A stretch of 64,000 nucleotides of DNA from an uncultured Flavobacteriaceae bacterium (lineage in GTDB: Bacteria > Bacteroidota > Bacteroidia > Flavobacteriales > Flavobacteriaceae): assembly GCA_943788095.1 (NCBI GenBank), contig CALSOZ010000006.1, positions 45,559-109,558 of the forward strand, in the 5' to 3' direction. The notes beneath the pieces were generated by a model, which worked only from the letters and a program-made list of their open reading frames with translations, had not been told where the DNA came from and ran no database searches. Positions 1-8,855 of this stretch are shown one piece after another (within the stretch, counting starts at the first letter, position 1; each line of letters begins with the position of its first letter). The translations under genes were made by a program, and so were the position numbers.

Positions 1-1
1 T

Positions 2-154
2 GAGGCAAAAGCTTGGGCCACCATTTGGTCGGCTGGACAAGGCGTGACCAATATTCATGACTCGCCTTCTGTGGCGGAGTTGATCGCTACTATGAAAACG
101 GAGTTTAAACAGGCCATCGAAGCTCAATACAAGCTTTTAGAAACGTATAAATAA
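2..154 (+). CDS. C-terminal fragment of NAD(P)H-dependent flavin oxidoreductase (nitronate monooxygenase-like)
   Basis: An open frame enters from the left edge and stops with TAA at 152-154, giving about 50 residues. The segment WSAGQGV followed by an I-x-D-x-x-x-V-x-E-L helix resembles the end of 2-nitropropane dioxygenase/nitronate monooxygenase family proteins, FMN enzymes that oxidise alkyl nitronates. Only the C-terminus is present, so catalytic residues cannot be checked. The following gene converges on it from the other strand 44 bp away. The frame is clear; the family call rests on a short motif. Confidence 0.55.
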   Translation, partial: EAKAWATIWSAGQGVTNIHDSPSVAELIATMKTEFKQAIEAQYKLLETYK

Positions 155-198
155 TTTTAATAAACGTGGAATTTTAAGCCTGTGAAAACAGCCTTTTT

Positions 199-1197
199 TT
201 AAGACGAATCTCGAACCGATAATGTAGAACTGACCACCACTTGCTGCATCTCTTTCGATTTGGTTCTAATGGACTCCACAATCATACGGGCTGCGGCATT
301 CCCGATCGTATAGCTGTGTTGGTTGATGGTCGTTAATTCTGGCGTAAGGTTGTGTGCCATCCGTTCACTGACATAACCAATAACCGCCACGTCCTTTGGA
401 ATCTGTTTTCCAGAAATCTTCACCGCTTTTAAGGCCGCCAAAGACGCATCGGTGTCCAAGGCAATAATCGCATCAACCGGATGGGCTTTTAAATACTCGG
501 ACATCACGGCACCTGCCTGCTTTTCGTCCGACTCCAAAATAGTAGGCGAAAAACCGCCAGCATTCATGGCTTTTAAATACCCCTGTGTCCGCTGTTTCCC
601 TACATTCAACTTATGAATGGTTGATAATAAAACAATATTTTTTCGATCTGAGCTTATCAGTTTTTGAGTCGCTTCCGACAAGGCCGTAAAATCATTGGTG
701 GTTACTTTTCCACAGTTGACAGATTCAATCACACGGTCAAACATCACAACCGATTTGCCATTTTCCATCACATTCGTAAAATGATCATAATTTTGTAAAC
801 TCTGTGTTTCTTCACAAACCGCTACTATAAAACCATCTACCACACCATTGGACAACATATTAAATGTCTCCACTTCCTTGGCATGTGATTCTTTGGTGAG
901 ACACACTATTATATTAAAATTCGTTTCCGAAATCAAACTTTCAATACCGTACAATGCACGTGCAAAAAAGCTGTTTTGAACACTCGGAATCACCACCGCA
1001 ATGGTATTGGTTTTCCCAGATTTGAGACCTACCGCAATTTTATTAGGTTGATAATTATGTAATTTCGCTAACTCTACAATCCGATTTTTGGTAGCATCAC
1101 TAATCTCGTGACTGTCTTTTAGTGCTTTTGAAATGGTTGAAATAGACACTCCTAAAATAGAAGATAATTGTTTTAATGTAATATTGGATCCCGCCAT
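199..1197 (-). CDS. LacI-family transcriptional regulator
   Basis: A 332-residue repressor of the LacI/GalR family. The N-terminus carries the helix-turn-helix and hinge (ITLKQLSSILGVSISTISKAL, then the hinge helix and NYQPNKIAVGLKSGKT), followed by a periplasmic-binding-protein-like effector domain (from about residue 60, AVVIPSVQNSFFARALYGIE). The ORF-track start lies 18 codons further upstream; the Met at 1197 is preferred because the HTH begins four residues later, as usual in the family. No sugar operon adjoins it here. The only sugar operon in the window, for uronates, is nearly 60 kb away, so the effector is unknown. Confidence 0.9.
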   Translation of the reverse strand: MAGSNITLKQLSSILGVSISTISKALKDSHEISDATKNRIVELAKLHNYQPNKIAVGLKSGKTNTIAVVIPSVQNSFFARALYGIESLISETNFNIIVCLTKESHAKEVETFNMLSNGVVDGFIVAVCEETQSLQNYDHFTNVMENGKSVVMFDRVIESVNCGKVTTNDFTALSEATQKLISSDRKNIVLLSTIHKLNVGKQRTQGYLKAMNAGGFSPTILESDEKQAGAVMSEYLKAHPVDAIIALDTDASLAALKAVKISGKQIPKDVAVIGYVSERMAHNLTPELTTINQHSYTIGNAAARMIVESIRTKSKEMQQVVVSSTLSVRDSS

Positions 1198-1500
1198 ATA
1201 AGCAATGTAGTTATTGAAACCCAAATATACTATAAGCTTAGGTCTCAGCAAAATTTAATTAGTTATCAATACGTTTTCTAACGGAATTGTAAATTAAGAT
1301 TCGAGACCTATTCTTTCAATTTATAAAATTCAACTTTTTCAACCCCATAAATAGGTCTAATACTGTTTTTTGATACTTCAAATTCAGAGATGTATCCATC
1401 GCATATTTGTAGATCTAAAAATGGTTAATAAAACTAAATAGAGTCTCTAGTTTTATCAACTAAAATGGCGTAAGTTAATCTGTTTTTCTATAAGTTCTTG
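1198..1500. other. intergenic region, lacI upstream
   Basis: A+T-rich spacer between lacI and the end of the next leftward gene. I see no gene, RNA or clear terminator in it; it should hold the lacI promoter, but no convincing TTTG/TAnnTTTG pair stands out. Confidence 0.4.
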
Positions 1501-2240
1501 CTATTTTATTCTTTGAAATTCAATGAATACCCTAGTATTGCCCAATGTGGTTTTAAACATATATTCCCTACCCAAACCATCCGTAAATTGAGCCCACTCA
1601 CGAGACCCGCTTGATGTATAATCAAGCGTTTCATCAAGCCATAGCGTGTACCATGTACCTGAAGTCATAGACATCGTTCTTGAAGTGACATTAATCACAC
1701 CATTAGAAGACTTAAAATATCCTACAGTTCCATTCATTGTAATATCGTTGGTGACATTTCGTATCATCATTTGGTCTTTTCCTGAAAAATACAGCTCCCA
1801 TCCCCCATCAAAAGTCGTACTAACCCAATGGTGTAGTGGTCCATCAATCATTGATTTGGCTTCGATACTCGAAACCCCTGTTATTTTTTCCCAGTTTCCA
1901 GCATCGCTATTTGGGCTTGTATTGCTATTGGTTCCTGTGATATTTTTATAAAGACTTCCTTCATAAATTACAAGGTCGTTCGGATCATAAACACCGCCAT
2001 TGGTCGCATTTTGCCAAGCAGTATCAAAGCCGCCTGCTTGTAATTCGTGGGTCGTTTTCCAACGCGTATTGTCGTTTTGAAGTCGTATGTTTCCATTTCC
2101 GTTTGCTAGAATAATATTCCTTGTCAAATTGGCATCAAGCTCTGTTACGTTGGCACCTACTATTGTGTTTTCACTTCCTGTTAAGATGCCTTGACCGGTG
2201 TTAAATCCTATAACTGTGTTTTGTGTGTGTGGTTGGTCAT
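1501..2240 (-). pseudogene. Surface/tail-fibre-like repeat protein, out of frame by one CA repeat unit
   Basis: The track shows a 208-residue ORF from a TTG codon, but the same frame stays open further upstream and encodes repeats of the N-T-x-I/V-G type (NTVIGFNTG, ENTIVGAN), as in trimeric adhesin or tail-fibre head domains, before NIILANGNGNIRLQ. An ATG at 2240 overlaps the stop of the preceding gene (ATGA). Reading from that ATG passes through a (CA)n tract and then hits a stop. Removing one CA unit joins ATG to the conserved repeats as MTNHTQNTVIGFNTG. The likely full gene is therefore 1501-2240, translationally coupled to its neighbour and currently off. No catalytic domain is seen; function is unknown beyond a probable surface location. 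Confidence 0.6.
2222..2231. repeat. (TG)5/(CA)5 dinucleotide tract in the start region of a gene
   Basis: Five TG units on the + strand, CA on the coding strand, five codons after the inferred ATG at 2240. Loss of one unit restores the reading frame of the 1501-2240 gene. It could be a slippage switch or a sequencing error. Confidence 0.55.
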
Positions 2241-2857
2241 GAAAACAGAACCGCTTCTGGAGGAGGCGTGCTGAGATTCATGTAAGGCGTCTGATAAAAA
2301 CAAAACGCAATGCTTTCAAATTTAGAAAGCGGGAGACTTAACCATTGTATGACCTCAATCGTATGGATTGTAGGTGTTACAAAAGGCTGTGCTAATGAGG
2401 GAACAACCACCGCCAATGGAGAATGGTTTTCTGTAATCTGAGACTTATAAATCAATTGACCGGAAGGGGTTGGTACTAACGCCCCATCGTTTGAAAGTTG
2501 AAGGGCAGCCGCATCTTGTAGATATAAATCCTTAGAAAGAACAAGCGTCCCCGACTCTATCATTAAGTCGTGTTTTAGTTCAAGTAATGTTTCAATAGAT
2601 ACCAAATCGGCGTTTTTTAATCTTAAGTTTGGTATTTGGAGTACCGTTTCAGAACTCTTAAGATGCTGTATATCCACTCCATTCAAATAAAGAACACCTT
2701 GTCCTGAAACAGAAGCATTGATAGTATTGATGGATTCTTGGGAGTTAAAAGTCGATTCGGATGAAGGCAATGAAAACACGGCGTCTTTAGCAACATACAG
2801 CTGAGCAAAACCAAAAAAGCTGCATAAAAATAAAAGTGAGGTGAGGTATTGACGCAT
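2237..2857 (-). CDS. Secreted protein of unknown function with signal peptide
   Basis: A 206-residue protein starting MRQYLTSLLFLCSFFGFAQ, a typical flavobacterial Sec signal peptide with cleavage after FA/Q. The mature part is rich in short beta-like stretches (VLYLNGVDIQHL, LVLSKDLYLQD) and ends in a Pro-rich tail (STPPPEAV). I recognise no enzyme motif. The stop codon overlaps the ATG of the next gene (ATGA), so the two form a translationally coupled pair, probably exported together. No C-terminal T9SS sorting domain is present. Confidence 0.7.
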   Translation of the reverse strand: MRQYLTSLLFLCSFFGFAQLYVAKDAVFSLPSSESTFNSQESINTINASVSGQGVLYLNGVDIQHLKSSETVLQIPNLRLKNADLVSIETLLELKHDLMIESGTLVLSKDLYLQDAAALQLSNDGALVPTPSGQLIYKSQITENHSPLAVVVPSLAQPFVTPTIHTIEVIQWLSLPLSKFESIAFCFYQTPYMNLSTPPPEAVLFS

Positions 2858-2918
2858 GTATTATTTGGGTATATTATGCAGCGAAGTTCAATAATAGATC
2901 CGTGACCTGAAAGCACTA

Positions 2919-2936
2919 TGTAACAAACGGCTAATT
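2919..2936. repeat. 18-nt direct repeat, copy 1
   Basis: TGTAACAAACGGCTAATT occurs exactly here and again at 3279-3296; both are followed within 45 bp by an AACGG-T-rich run. Origin unknown; a degenerate duplication is likely. Confidence 0.6.
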
Positions 2937-3094
2937 AACGTAAGGAAAGGGGTTGTTTTAGGAACGAACGGTTTTATTTCTTGTGTTCGTTAGTAGAAAA
3001 TTTTCTAAATCATGAACTTTAGGCAGATAGGCATTCCGAACCAATCCCTGTGGATATAGGAGACAGGCTTAGTTGGGTAACAAACACATAACCC

Positions 3095-3126
3095 TAAAAA
3101 ACCCGTCCAAATAAATGAACGGGTTT
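3095..3126 (-). terminator. Rho-independent terminator, leftward
   Basis: Perfect 8-bp stem AAACCCGT/ACGGGTTT with a 12-nt loop, followed on the minus strand by a T run. It lies about 490 bp beyond metG, so either metG has a long 3' trailer or an unrecognised leftward transcript ends here. Confidence 0.65.
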
Positions 3127-3278
3127 CACCTAGAAAAATGCTAGGACACGTATTGACCCCACATAATAAATACGCGCAAAAAACTACATTATACATTATA
3201 AGAAAATGAGGACTATAAATCCTTACATAATATAGGAAAGCATAAGTTCGTGATTAGATGCCTAAACAAAAAATGTCG

Positions 3279-3296
3279 TGTAACAAACGGCTAATT
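3279..3296. repeat. 18-nt direct repeat, copy 2
   Basis: Exact second copy of the 18-mer at 2919-2936, 360 bp away. The interval between the copies holds a terminator hairpin and no supported gene. Confidence 0.6.
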
Positions 3297-3390
3297 GATG
3301 TATTTAAGTAAGGTAATTGTGTATGGAACGGTTTTTTTGTTGGAAATTTATACGCAACGTGCTCCTAAGGTTTTGTAAATGAATTTTTAG

Positions 3391-3618
3391 AATGCATCGG
3401 AATTTCACATTCGCTATGCTTGTCTTGCTGTCCAAACGTACCCTATATTACTAAATTGGTTCAGCATCTGGTGGAGGGACGGTATCAAGAAAGGCGAGGT
3501 TCGTTTAAACTTCTATAAACGCATCAATAAAGTAGAAAGTCTTTACAACGATCACTCTCCACTCATCACTTATCACTTAAAAACTCACAACACCAAAAGG
3601 ATCAAGAACATTAGCTAA
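3391..3618 (+). pseudogene. Start-less open frame, possible gene remnant
   Basis: A frame of 75 codons between a TAG at 3388 and TAA at 3616-3618 with no start codon near its beginning. It encodes a basic, aromatic-rich segment (WFSIWWRDGIKKGEVR, then FYKRINKVESLYND). The composition looks more protein-like than the flanks, but I do not recognise the family. It runs into the 3' end of metG on the other strand. It may be the tail of a decayed gene in this otherwise gene-free 2858-3610 stretch, or chance. Confidence 0.3.
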
Positions 3619-5662
3619 CTTTCAAACCATTCGTAGTTTCATGAGCGGCATCGGGACTGACAAAAACCAACTTACCCTCAGGAGTTTCGGTCATTAAAAT
3701 CATCCCTTGACTTTCAACGCCACGCAAGGCACGAGGCGCTAAATTGATCAGCACAGTTACACGTTTACCAACCACCTCTTCAGCTGTAAATGTCTCGGCA
3801 ATCCCAGACACAATGGTGCGAACATCCACGCCTGTATCGACTTGAAGTACCAGTAATTTTTTTGCTTTAGGCATTTTTTCGGCCGAAATAATCGTTCCCA
3901 CTCGAATGTCTAACTTTGAAAAATCTTCAAAAGAAACGGTTTCTTTTTGAGGCTCTACCACTTTTTTGGCGAGGAGATTCGCTAATTTGCTTTGAGCTAA
4001 TTTTTCCAACTGAAATTCAATTTCTGAGTCTTCAATTTTTGCAAATAAGAGCGAGGCTTCACCAATTTGATGGGATGGTTTTAACAAGGAATCTCCCCCT
4101 TGAACTGAAGTCCAAGTTGGCGATTCTAAACGAAGCATGGTTTTTAATTTTTTGGAAGACCATGGTAAAAAGGGCTCGGACACCACAGCCAAAGCCGCTG
4201 CGATTTGAAGCGCCACATACAGAATCGTTTGTACGCGTTCAGGATCTGTTTTGATCGCTTTCCAAGGTTCTTCATCGGCCAAATATTTATTTCCAAGTCG
4301 CGCCAAATTCATCAATTCCTGACTGGCTTCACGAAAACGGTAACGCTCGATCGAGTTTGATAAAATTGCTGGATACGACTTTACTTTTTCTAAGGTGTCT
4401 GTATCGATCGGTGACAACGCATTCGGACTTGGTACACTACCGTTGTAATATTTATTGGTCAATACGAGAACTCGGTTGATGAAATTTCCAAAAATAGCGA
4501 CCAATTCGTTATTATTTCGCGCTTGAAAGTCTTTCCACGTAAAATCGTTGTCTTTTGTTTCTGGTGCAGTGGCGGTTAAAACATACCGCAATACATCTTG
4601 TTTTTCAGGAAATTCTTTTAAATACTCGGGCAACCAAACTGCCCAGTTTTTGGAGGTGGATAGTTTTTGACCTTCTAAGTTTAAAAATTCGTTGGCGGGT
4701 ATATTTTCAGGAAGAATATAACTGCCTTCTGCTTTGAGCATCGCAGGAAAAATAATACAGTGAAATACAATATTGTCTTTTCCTATAAAATGAACTAAAG
4801 TGGTGTCATTATCTTTCCAATACGGTTCCCAATCCTTGCCTTCGCGTTGAGCCCATTCCTTGGTGGACGAGATGTAACCGATTGGCGCATCAAACCATAC
4901 ATATAGGACTTTTCCATCGCCGCCTTCCACAGGCACTGGAATGCCCCAATCCAAATCTCGAGTCACCGCACGAGGTCGCAGACCGTCGTCAATCCACGAT
5001 TTGCATTGGCCATACACATTGGGTTTCCAGTCGGCTTTATGACCTTCTAAAATCCATTCTTTTAAAAATGCTTCGTGTTTATCAAGCGGTAAAAACCAGT
5101 GTTTTGTTTCTTTTAGGGTTGGCGTTGCCCCTGTAATGGCAGATTTTGGTTGTATCAAATCCGACGCATTATGAGAGGTTCCACAAGCTTCACATTGATC
5201 GCCATAACTTTCTTCATTGCCACATTTTGGGCAAGTACCTACGACAAATCGATCGGCCAAAAACTGCTCGGCTTCTGCATCGTACAACTGTGCATTTGTT
5301 TCTTCAATAAATTCGCCTTTATCATACAATGTTTTAAAAAATTCAGAAGCGGTTTCATGATGAATTTTTGCAGAGGTTCTGGAATAATTATCAAACGAAA
5401 TCCCAAAGTCTTCAAATGACGTTTTGATGTTTGCATGAAAATGATCCACAATATCTTGAGGCGTCACCCCTTCCTTTTTTGCTTTAATGGTTATGGGCAC
5501 CCCATGTTCATCACTTCCACAAATGAAAGCCACATCATGCCCTTGCAAGCGCAAGTAGCGCGCATAGATATCGGCAGGCACATAGACCCCGGCCAAATGC
5601 CCAATATGAATGGATCCATTGGTATATGGTAAAGCGGCAGTTATGGTAAAACGTTTTGACAT
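3611..5662 (-). CDS. metG: Methionyl-tRNA synthetase
   Basis: Class I aminoacyl-tRNA synthetase charging tRNA-Met. The protein has the HIGH signature ([11 protein letters not shown]) near residue 20, a zinc-binding knuckle ([18 protein letters not shown]), the KMSKS equivalent as KLSTS ([13 protein letters not shown]), the anticodon-binding helical region, and a C-terminal EMAP/Trbp111-type tRNA-binding domain ([20 protein letters not shown]). Length about 683 residues, normal for the long two-domain bacterial form. Start taken at the Met at 5662 ([16 protein letters not shown]), ten codons inside the tracked ORF, because conserved N-termini begin here. It diverges from the LD-carboxypeptidase gene. 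Confidence 0.97.
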   Translation of the reverse strand: MSKRFTITAALPYTNGSIHIGHLAGVYVPADIYARYLRLQGHDVAFICGSDEHGVPITIKAKKEGVTPQDIVDHFHANIKTSFEDFGISFDNYSRTSAKIHHETASEFFKTLYDKGEFIEETNAQLYDAEAEQFLADRFVVGTCPKCGNEESYGDQCEACGTSHNASDLIQPKSAITGATPTLKETKHWFLPLDKHEAFLKEWILEGHKADWKPNVYGQCKSWIDDGLRPRAVTRDLDWGIPVPVEGGDGKVLYVWFDAPIGYISSTKEWAQREGKDWEPYWKDNDTTLVHFIGKDNIVFHCIIFPAMLKAEGSYILPENIPANEFLNLEGQKLSTSKNWAVWLPEYLKEFPEKQDVLRYVLTATAPETKDNDFTWKDFQARNNNELVAIFGNFINRVLVLTNKYYNGSVPSPNALSPIDTDTLEKVKSYPAILSNSIERYRFREASQELMNLARLGNKYLADEEPWKAIKTDPERVQTILYVALQIAAALAVVSEPFLPWSSKKLKTMLRLESPTWTSVQGGDSLLKPSHQIGEASLLFAKIEDSEIEFQLEKLAQSKLANLLAKKVVEPQKETVSFEDFSKLDIRVGTIISAEKMPKAKKLLVLQVDTGVDVRTIVSGIAETFTAEEVVGKRVTVLINLAPRALRGVESQGMILMTETPEGKLVFVSPDAAHETTNGLKVS

Positions 5663-5706
5663 TGTGTGTGAATTATGCAGGCAAAAATACACAATATTAC
5701 GTCCAA

Positions 5707-5741
5707 TTTGAAACAGAATTTTGGAGAAATTGCTATCTTTA
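5707..5741 (+). promoter_or_regulatory. Bacteroidota-type promoter for LD-carboxypeptidase gene
   Basis: TTTG at 5707-5710, a 23-nt spacer and TATCTTTA at 5734-5741, close to the TTTG-N17-23-TAnnTTTG consensus; the ATG follows 16 nt later. Confidence 0.5.
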
Positions 5742-5757
5742 CAAAAAGCCCTTCAAA

Positions 5758-6783
5758 ATGACTCTTAATACTTTAATATGGTGCCTTTTAATGGTGATCT
5801 ATTCATGTCCAAACAAGACGCTTATGAAACACTCTAAAAAACAGCCTTCTTCCATACTTAATTCTTCTAAAATGATCCGTCCACAATATTTAAAAGCTGG
5901 AGACACCGTGGCCATTGTTGCCACTGCAAGCATTTTAAAAAAAGACGCCGAAGTAATTCAAAAAACCAAAACCCTTCTGAATAGTTGGGGGCTAAAGGTC
6001 CTCTTTAGCGACCACCTTGAAACAAAAGCCAATCATTTTGCAGGCACAGACAAACAGCGGATAAGCGACTTACAAAAAGCCTTAGACCACCCAAATATCA
6101 AAGCCATTTGGTGTGCACGCGGCGGCTATGGCACACTCAGAATTATAGATGATTTAGATTTTGAAGGCTTTAAAAACCATCCCAAATGGGTCGTTGGCTA
6201 CTCCGATGTGACCGTCTTGCATAATGCCTTAAACAATATGGGCTACGAAAGTCTGCACGCCATGATGTGCATCAACCTAACAGAAGATCAAGATGCCATA
6301 AAACCCTCCGTTGAAACTTTAAAAGCAGCCCTTTTTGGGCAGCTAAAAAGCTATGAAATTGATGGACATTCGGACAATAAAGTTGGTACCGCTAGCGGAC
6401 AACTTGTGGGTGGAAACCTCTCGTTATTAACCGCTACATTGGGCAGTAAAACCAGTCTTGACACCAACGGTAAAATTATTTTTATTGAAGAAATTGGCGA
6501 ACATAAGTACCATATCGATCGGCAATTACATAGCTTAAAACGTGCAGGCTATTTTGACCATTGTGCTGGGGTTCTCATTGGCGACATGAGTCAACTCAAA
6601 ACGAACTCGCCGGCTTGGGGGCACTCTATTGAAACGTTGATTTTGAATGTGCTAAAAGACACCTCTGTTCCGGTTGGATTTGGATTTCCAGCAGGGCATG
6701 AGTTAGAGAACCGCGCCCTTTATTTTGGACGTACTATTGAACTCCATGTGACCAAATCAAAAATACGGGTCCTATATTTATAG
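5758..6783 (+). CDS. LD-carboxypeptidase (peptidase S66), possible lipoprotein
   Basis: Serine peptidase of the MccF/LdcA type that trims tetrapeptide stems of murein to tripeptides during recycling. The S66 pattern is present: nucleophile Ser in VGYSDVTVLHNAL, Glu in IFIEEIGEHKYHIDRQL, His in GFGFPAGHELENRALYFG, plus the GGNLSLLTATLGS segment. The start at 5758 gives an N-terminal hydrophobic stretch ending in a lipobox-like VIYSC, suggesting a membrane-anchored form; the tracked upstream start lies before the promoter. An alternative cytoplasmic start (MIRPQYLKAGD) also exists. About 341 residues, normal for the family. Confidence 0.9.
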   Translation: MTLNTLIWCLLMVIYSCPNKTLMKHSKKQPSSILNSSKMIRPQYLKAGDTVAIVATASILKKDAEVIQKTKTLLNSWGLKVLFSDHLETKANHFAGTDKQRISDLQKALDHPNIKAIWCARGGYGTLRIIDDLDFEGFKNHPKWVVGYSDVTVLHNALNNMGYESLHAMMCINLTEDQDAIKPSVETLKAALFGQLKSYEIDGHSDNKVGTASGQLVGGNLSLLTATLGSKTSLDTNGKIIFIEEIGEHKYHIDRQLHSLKRAGYFDHCAGVLIGDMSQLKTNSPAWGHSIETLILNVLKDTSVPVGFGFPAGHELENRALYFGRTIELHVTKSKIRVLYL

Positions 6784-6806
6784 AGTAATTATTTAAGTTT
6801 TTTACT

Positions 6807-7127
6807 ATGCTATCAAACACTCCACCACCACCTTATTATGCGGTGATTTTTAGCTCTCTTAGAACTAAAAACAACGACAACTATGCTGAAACAAATGCCC
6901 TTATGAATCAGCTCGCACTTAAACAAGATGGTTTCCTGGGCATGGAGGAAGCCCGCTCAGAAATTGGTGTTGCTATTTCTTATTGGTCTGATTTAGAAGC
7001 CATCAAAAAATGGAAAGAAAATTTAGCGCATAAAGAGGCGCAAGAAAAAGGTCAACAACTCTGGTATAGCCAGTACAAAGTCCGTATTGCCAAAGTAGAA
7101 CGTGAATATGAGTTTTTGAAAAAATAA
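6807..7127 (+). CDS. Antibiotic biosynthesis monooxygenase (ABM)-like small protein
   Basis: A 106-residue ferredoxin-fold protein with the DUF/ABM pattern: YYAVIFSSLRT strand, central GFLGMEEARSEIGVAISYWSDLEAIKKWK and HKEAQEKGQQLWY. Such proteins act as small heme- or quinone-type monooxygenases or as ligand binders; the specific substrate cannot be told. It follows the LD-carboxypeptidase by 23 bp and precedes yraN by 12 bp, so the three probably form a transcription unit. Confidence 0.8.
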   Translation: MLSNTPPPPYYAVIFSSLRTKNNDNYAETNALMNQLALKQDGFLGMEEARSEIGVAISYWSDLEAIKKWKENLAHKEAQEKGQQLWYSQYKVRIAKVEREYEFLKK

Positions 7128-7139
7128 ACAAAATTTCCA

Positions 7140-7499
7140 ATGTCTGATATCTACAATCGTGGTGTTTTTGGAGAACGGTTGGCAGTCGATTATTTGATCT
7201 CGAAAGGGTATAAAATTTTGGTGCAGAATTATCGCTTTCAAAAAGCAGAAGTTGATATATTGGCACAAAAAGAGTCTTGTTTGGTGGCGATACAAGTGAA
7301 AACACGAAGCTCAACAGACTTTGGATCTCCTGAAGAGTTTTTAAAACCCGCCCAAATACAACGCATCATTAAGGCAGTCGATCATTTTGTAGTCTCAAAG
7401 GATTTAGACTTGGAAGTTCAGTTTGATATTATTGCGATTATACTTTCCTCTAAAACACCAAAAATAGAGCATATTGAAAATGCATTTTATCACTTTTGA
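7140..7499 (+). CDS. YraN family (UPF0102) endonuclease-like protein
   Basis: A 119-residue member of the UPF0102/YraN family, with a restriction-endonuclease-like fold. The core pattern is GERLAVDYLISKGYKIL, then AEVDILAQ and AIQVKTRSS, with a later FDIIAI strand. In the common D-ExK signature the E of ExK is Q here (IQVKTR), which may affect catalysis. The cellular role of the family is not firmly established. Its 3' end overlaps the convergent TlpA-like gene by 10 bp. Confidence 0.9.
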   Translation: MSDIYNRGVFGERLAVDYLISKGYKILVQNYRFQKAEVDILAQKESCLVAIQVKTRSSTDFGSPEEFLKPAQIQRIIKAVDHFVVSKDLDLEVQFDIIAIILSSKTPKIEHIENAFYHF

Positions 7500-8800
7500 T
7501 CTAATACACTTGTAAGATCTTTTAAAAGATAGGGCTTGGATGTGATGGCTTTATTGGCATCTAATATAAAATAACTCGGGGTGGCTTCAACGACATACCG
7601 TTTTGGAAGGTCATTTTCCCATTTACCTTCTGCGAGTACATGTGTAAACTTCGGCCACTGTTTGATCATCTCTTGCCATTTTTCAGTCGTTTTTTCCAAA
7701 CCTACTGCAATCACTTTAAGGTCTTTTTCGGGATGAGATAAAAAATAGGAATAAACTTCAGGAAGTTCATTTAAACAATGGCCACAGTCGCTACTCCAAA
7801 AAATCAACAGATAGTTGGTAGCATCGTCTAAATCATACAGAGATGTTTGATTCTCAATCAAAAAATCTGGGGCTTTAACGCCAATTGCAACTCGAACAAA
7901 ATCTTCTAATTTCACAACTTGATCTAAGTCCTTTAATTGGTGGGCCAATGGCAATATATAGGTCTTGGTGAGATAAACAGCCAAGAATTCTAGTTGAGAG
8001 GCTATCAAAAAATCCTTTAGGGCGACTAAACTCGTGAGTTGAAATTCAGGTTTGGCGATTGAAAACTGCTGGCATACGGCATCAACATTGGCCTTAAAAT
8101 CTTGAAAAGAAGGCGTTTTTGACGTGTGCAGTTGAAGGATATAGTTAAACGACTTATCGATCAAAAAATTCGAGCTTTGAAGCACTGAATCTTGAAAATC
8201 AATGGCCTTAAAATAATGCGCTTTGACATTCTGTGTATAGGTATTAGCATCTTCGGGATTGGAAGGGATATACGGCTGGCTGGCGGTTATAAACTGTGCT
8301 GCAATGGTTCCTTTAGAAAGGGCCGTATAGGTCTTTTGAATACTGTCAATTTTTTGAGAACGCAGCTTATACAATTGAGAATCCATGGGCGATTTTGAAT
8401 ACATTTGCAGCAACTCCTTTTGAGCAGCGTTGATGGCTTGAGTATATGAGTGAAACAGTTGATTTTCTTTAGAATCTATAAATTCAACGCCTGAATCCAT
8501 ATCGAAATTAAAAACAACATCTTCGTTTGCATCGTATATAAATTCAAAATTATGATCGGCTTGTGGCAGAGCATACACTAGCCTGTAAATCCCTGATGGA
8601 ACAGACGCATCAAGCTCAATTTGCATATCTCCTTGTGCATTGACGGTGCCATAACTTACATAGTCAGAACTGCCCCCTGAGAGATGGTACAACATCGTAG
8701 TTTTAAATTCATTTGGGGGTGAAAACGTGCCTTTAATTTGGAGTTGAGAGAAGCCCAAAAATGGAAGCATTACACTAAAACAAAAAAGGTGTTTAATCAT
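7490..8800 (-). CDS. Thiol-disulfide oxidoreductase, TlpA/ResA-like, with long N-terminal region
   Basis: A 436-residue exported protein: signal peptide (MIKHLFCFSVMLPFLGFSQ), an N-terminal beta-rich region of the DUF4369 kind, a middle helical region, and a C-terminal thioredoxin fold from about residue 305 with the redox motif CGHC (FWSSDCGHCLNELPEVYSYF). Such proteins reduce or oxidise periplasmic disulfides; the long N-terminal region is usual in Bacteroidota. It lies just downstream of mfd on the same strand (54 bp gap). Confidence 0.85.
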   Translation of the reverse strand: MIKHLFCFSVMLPFLGFSQLQIKGTFSPPNEFKTTMLYHLSGGSSDYVSYGTVNAQGDMQIELDASVPSGIYRLVYALPQADHNFEFIYDANEDVVFNFDMDSGVEFIDSKENQLFHSYTQAINAAQKELLQMYSKSPMDSQLYKLRSQKIDSIQKTYTALSKGTIAAQFITASQPYIPSNPEDANTYTQNVKAHYFKAIDFQDSVLQSSNFLIDKSFNYILQLHTSKTPSFQDFKANVDAVCQQFSIAKPEFQLTSLVALKDFLIASQLEFLAVYLTKTYILPLAHQLKDLDQVVKLEDFVRVAIGVKAPDFLIENQTSLYDLDDATNYLLIFWSSDCGHCLNELPEVYSYFLSHPEKDLKVIAVGLEKTTEKWQEMIKQWPKFTHVLAEGKWENDLPKRYVVEATPSYFILDANKAITSKPYLLKDLTSVLDQK

Positions 8801-8855
8801 GAGGTTAAGTGTTTTGTAGATTCAAATATAATCATCTTCAAAAGAAAACCAATAG

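Noticed and set aside
199-1197. LacI protein as the regulator of the uronate operon
   Set aside because: It is about 58 kb away on the other side of many unrelated genes; nothing in the sequence links the two.
3005-3196. 63-residue minus strand ORF in the track
   Set aside because: It spans the terminator hairpin 3095-3126 and the translated sequence follows the hairpin arms, so it is a by-product.
2919-3300. The repeated 18-mer as another attC-like site
   Set aside because: It lacks the AACACCG and TACAC boxes, and no complementary cassette ends were found around it.
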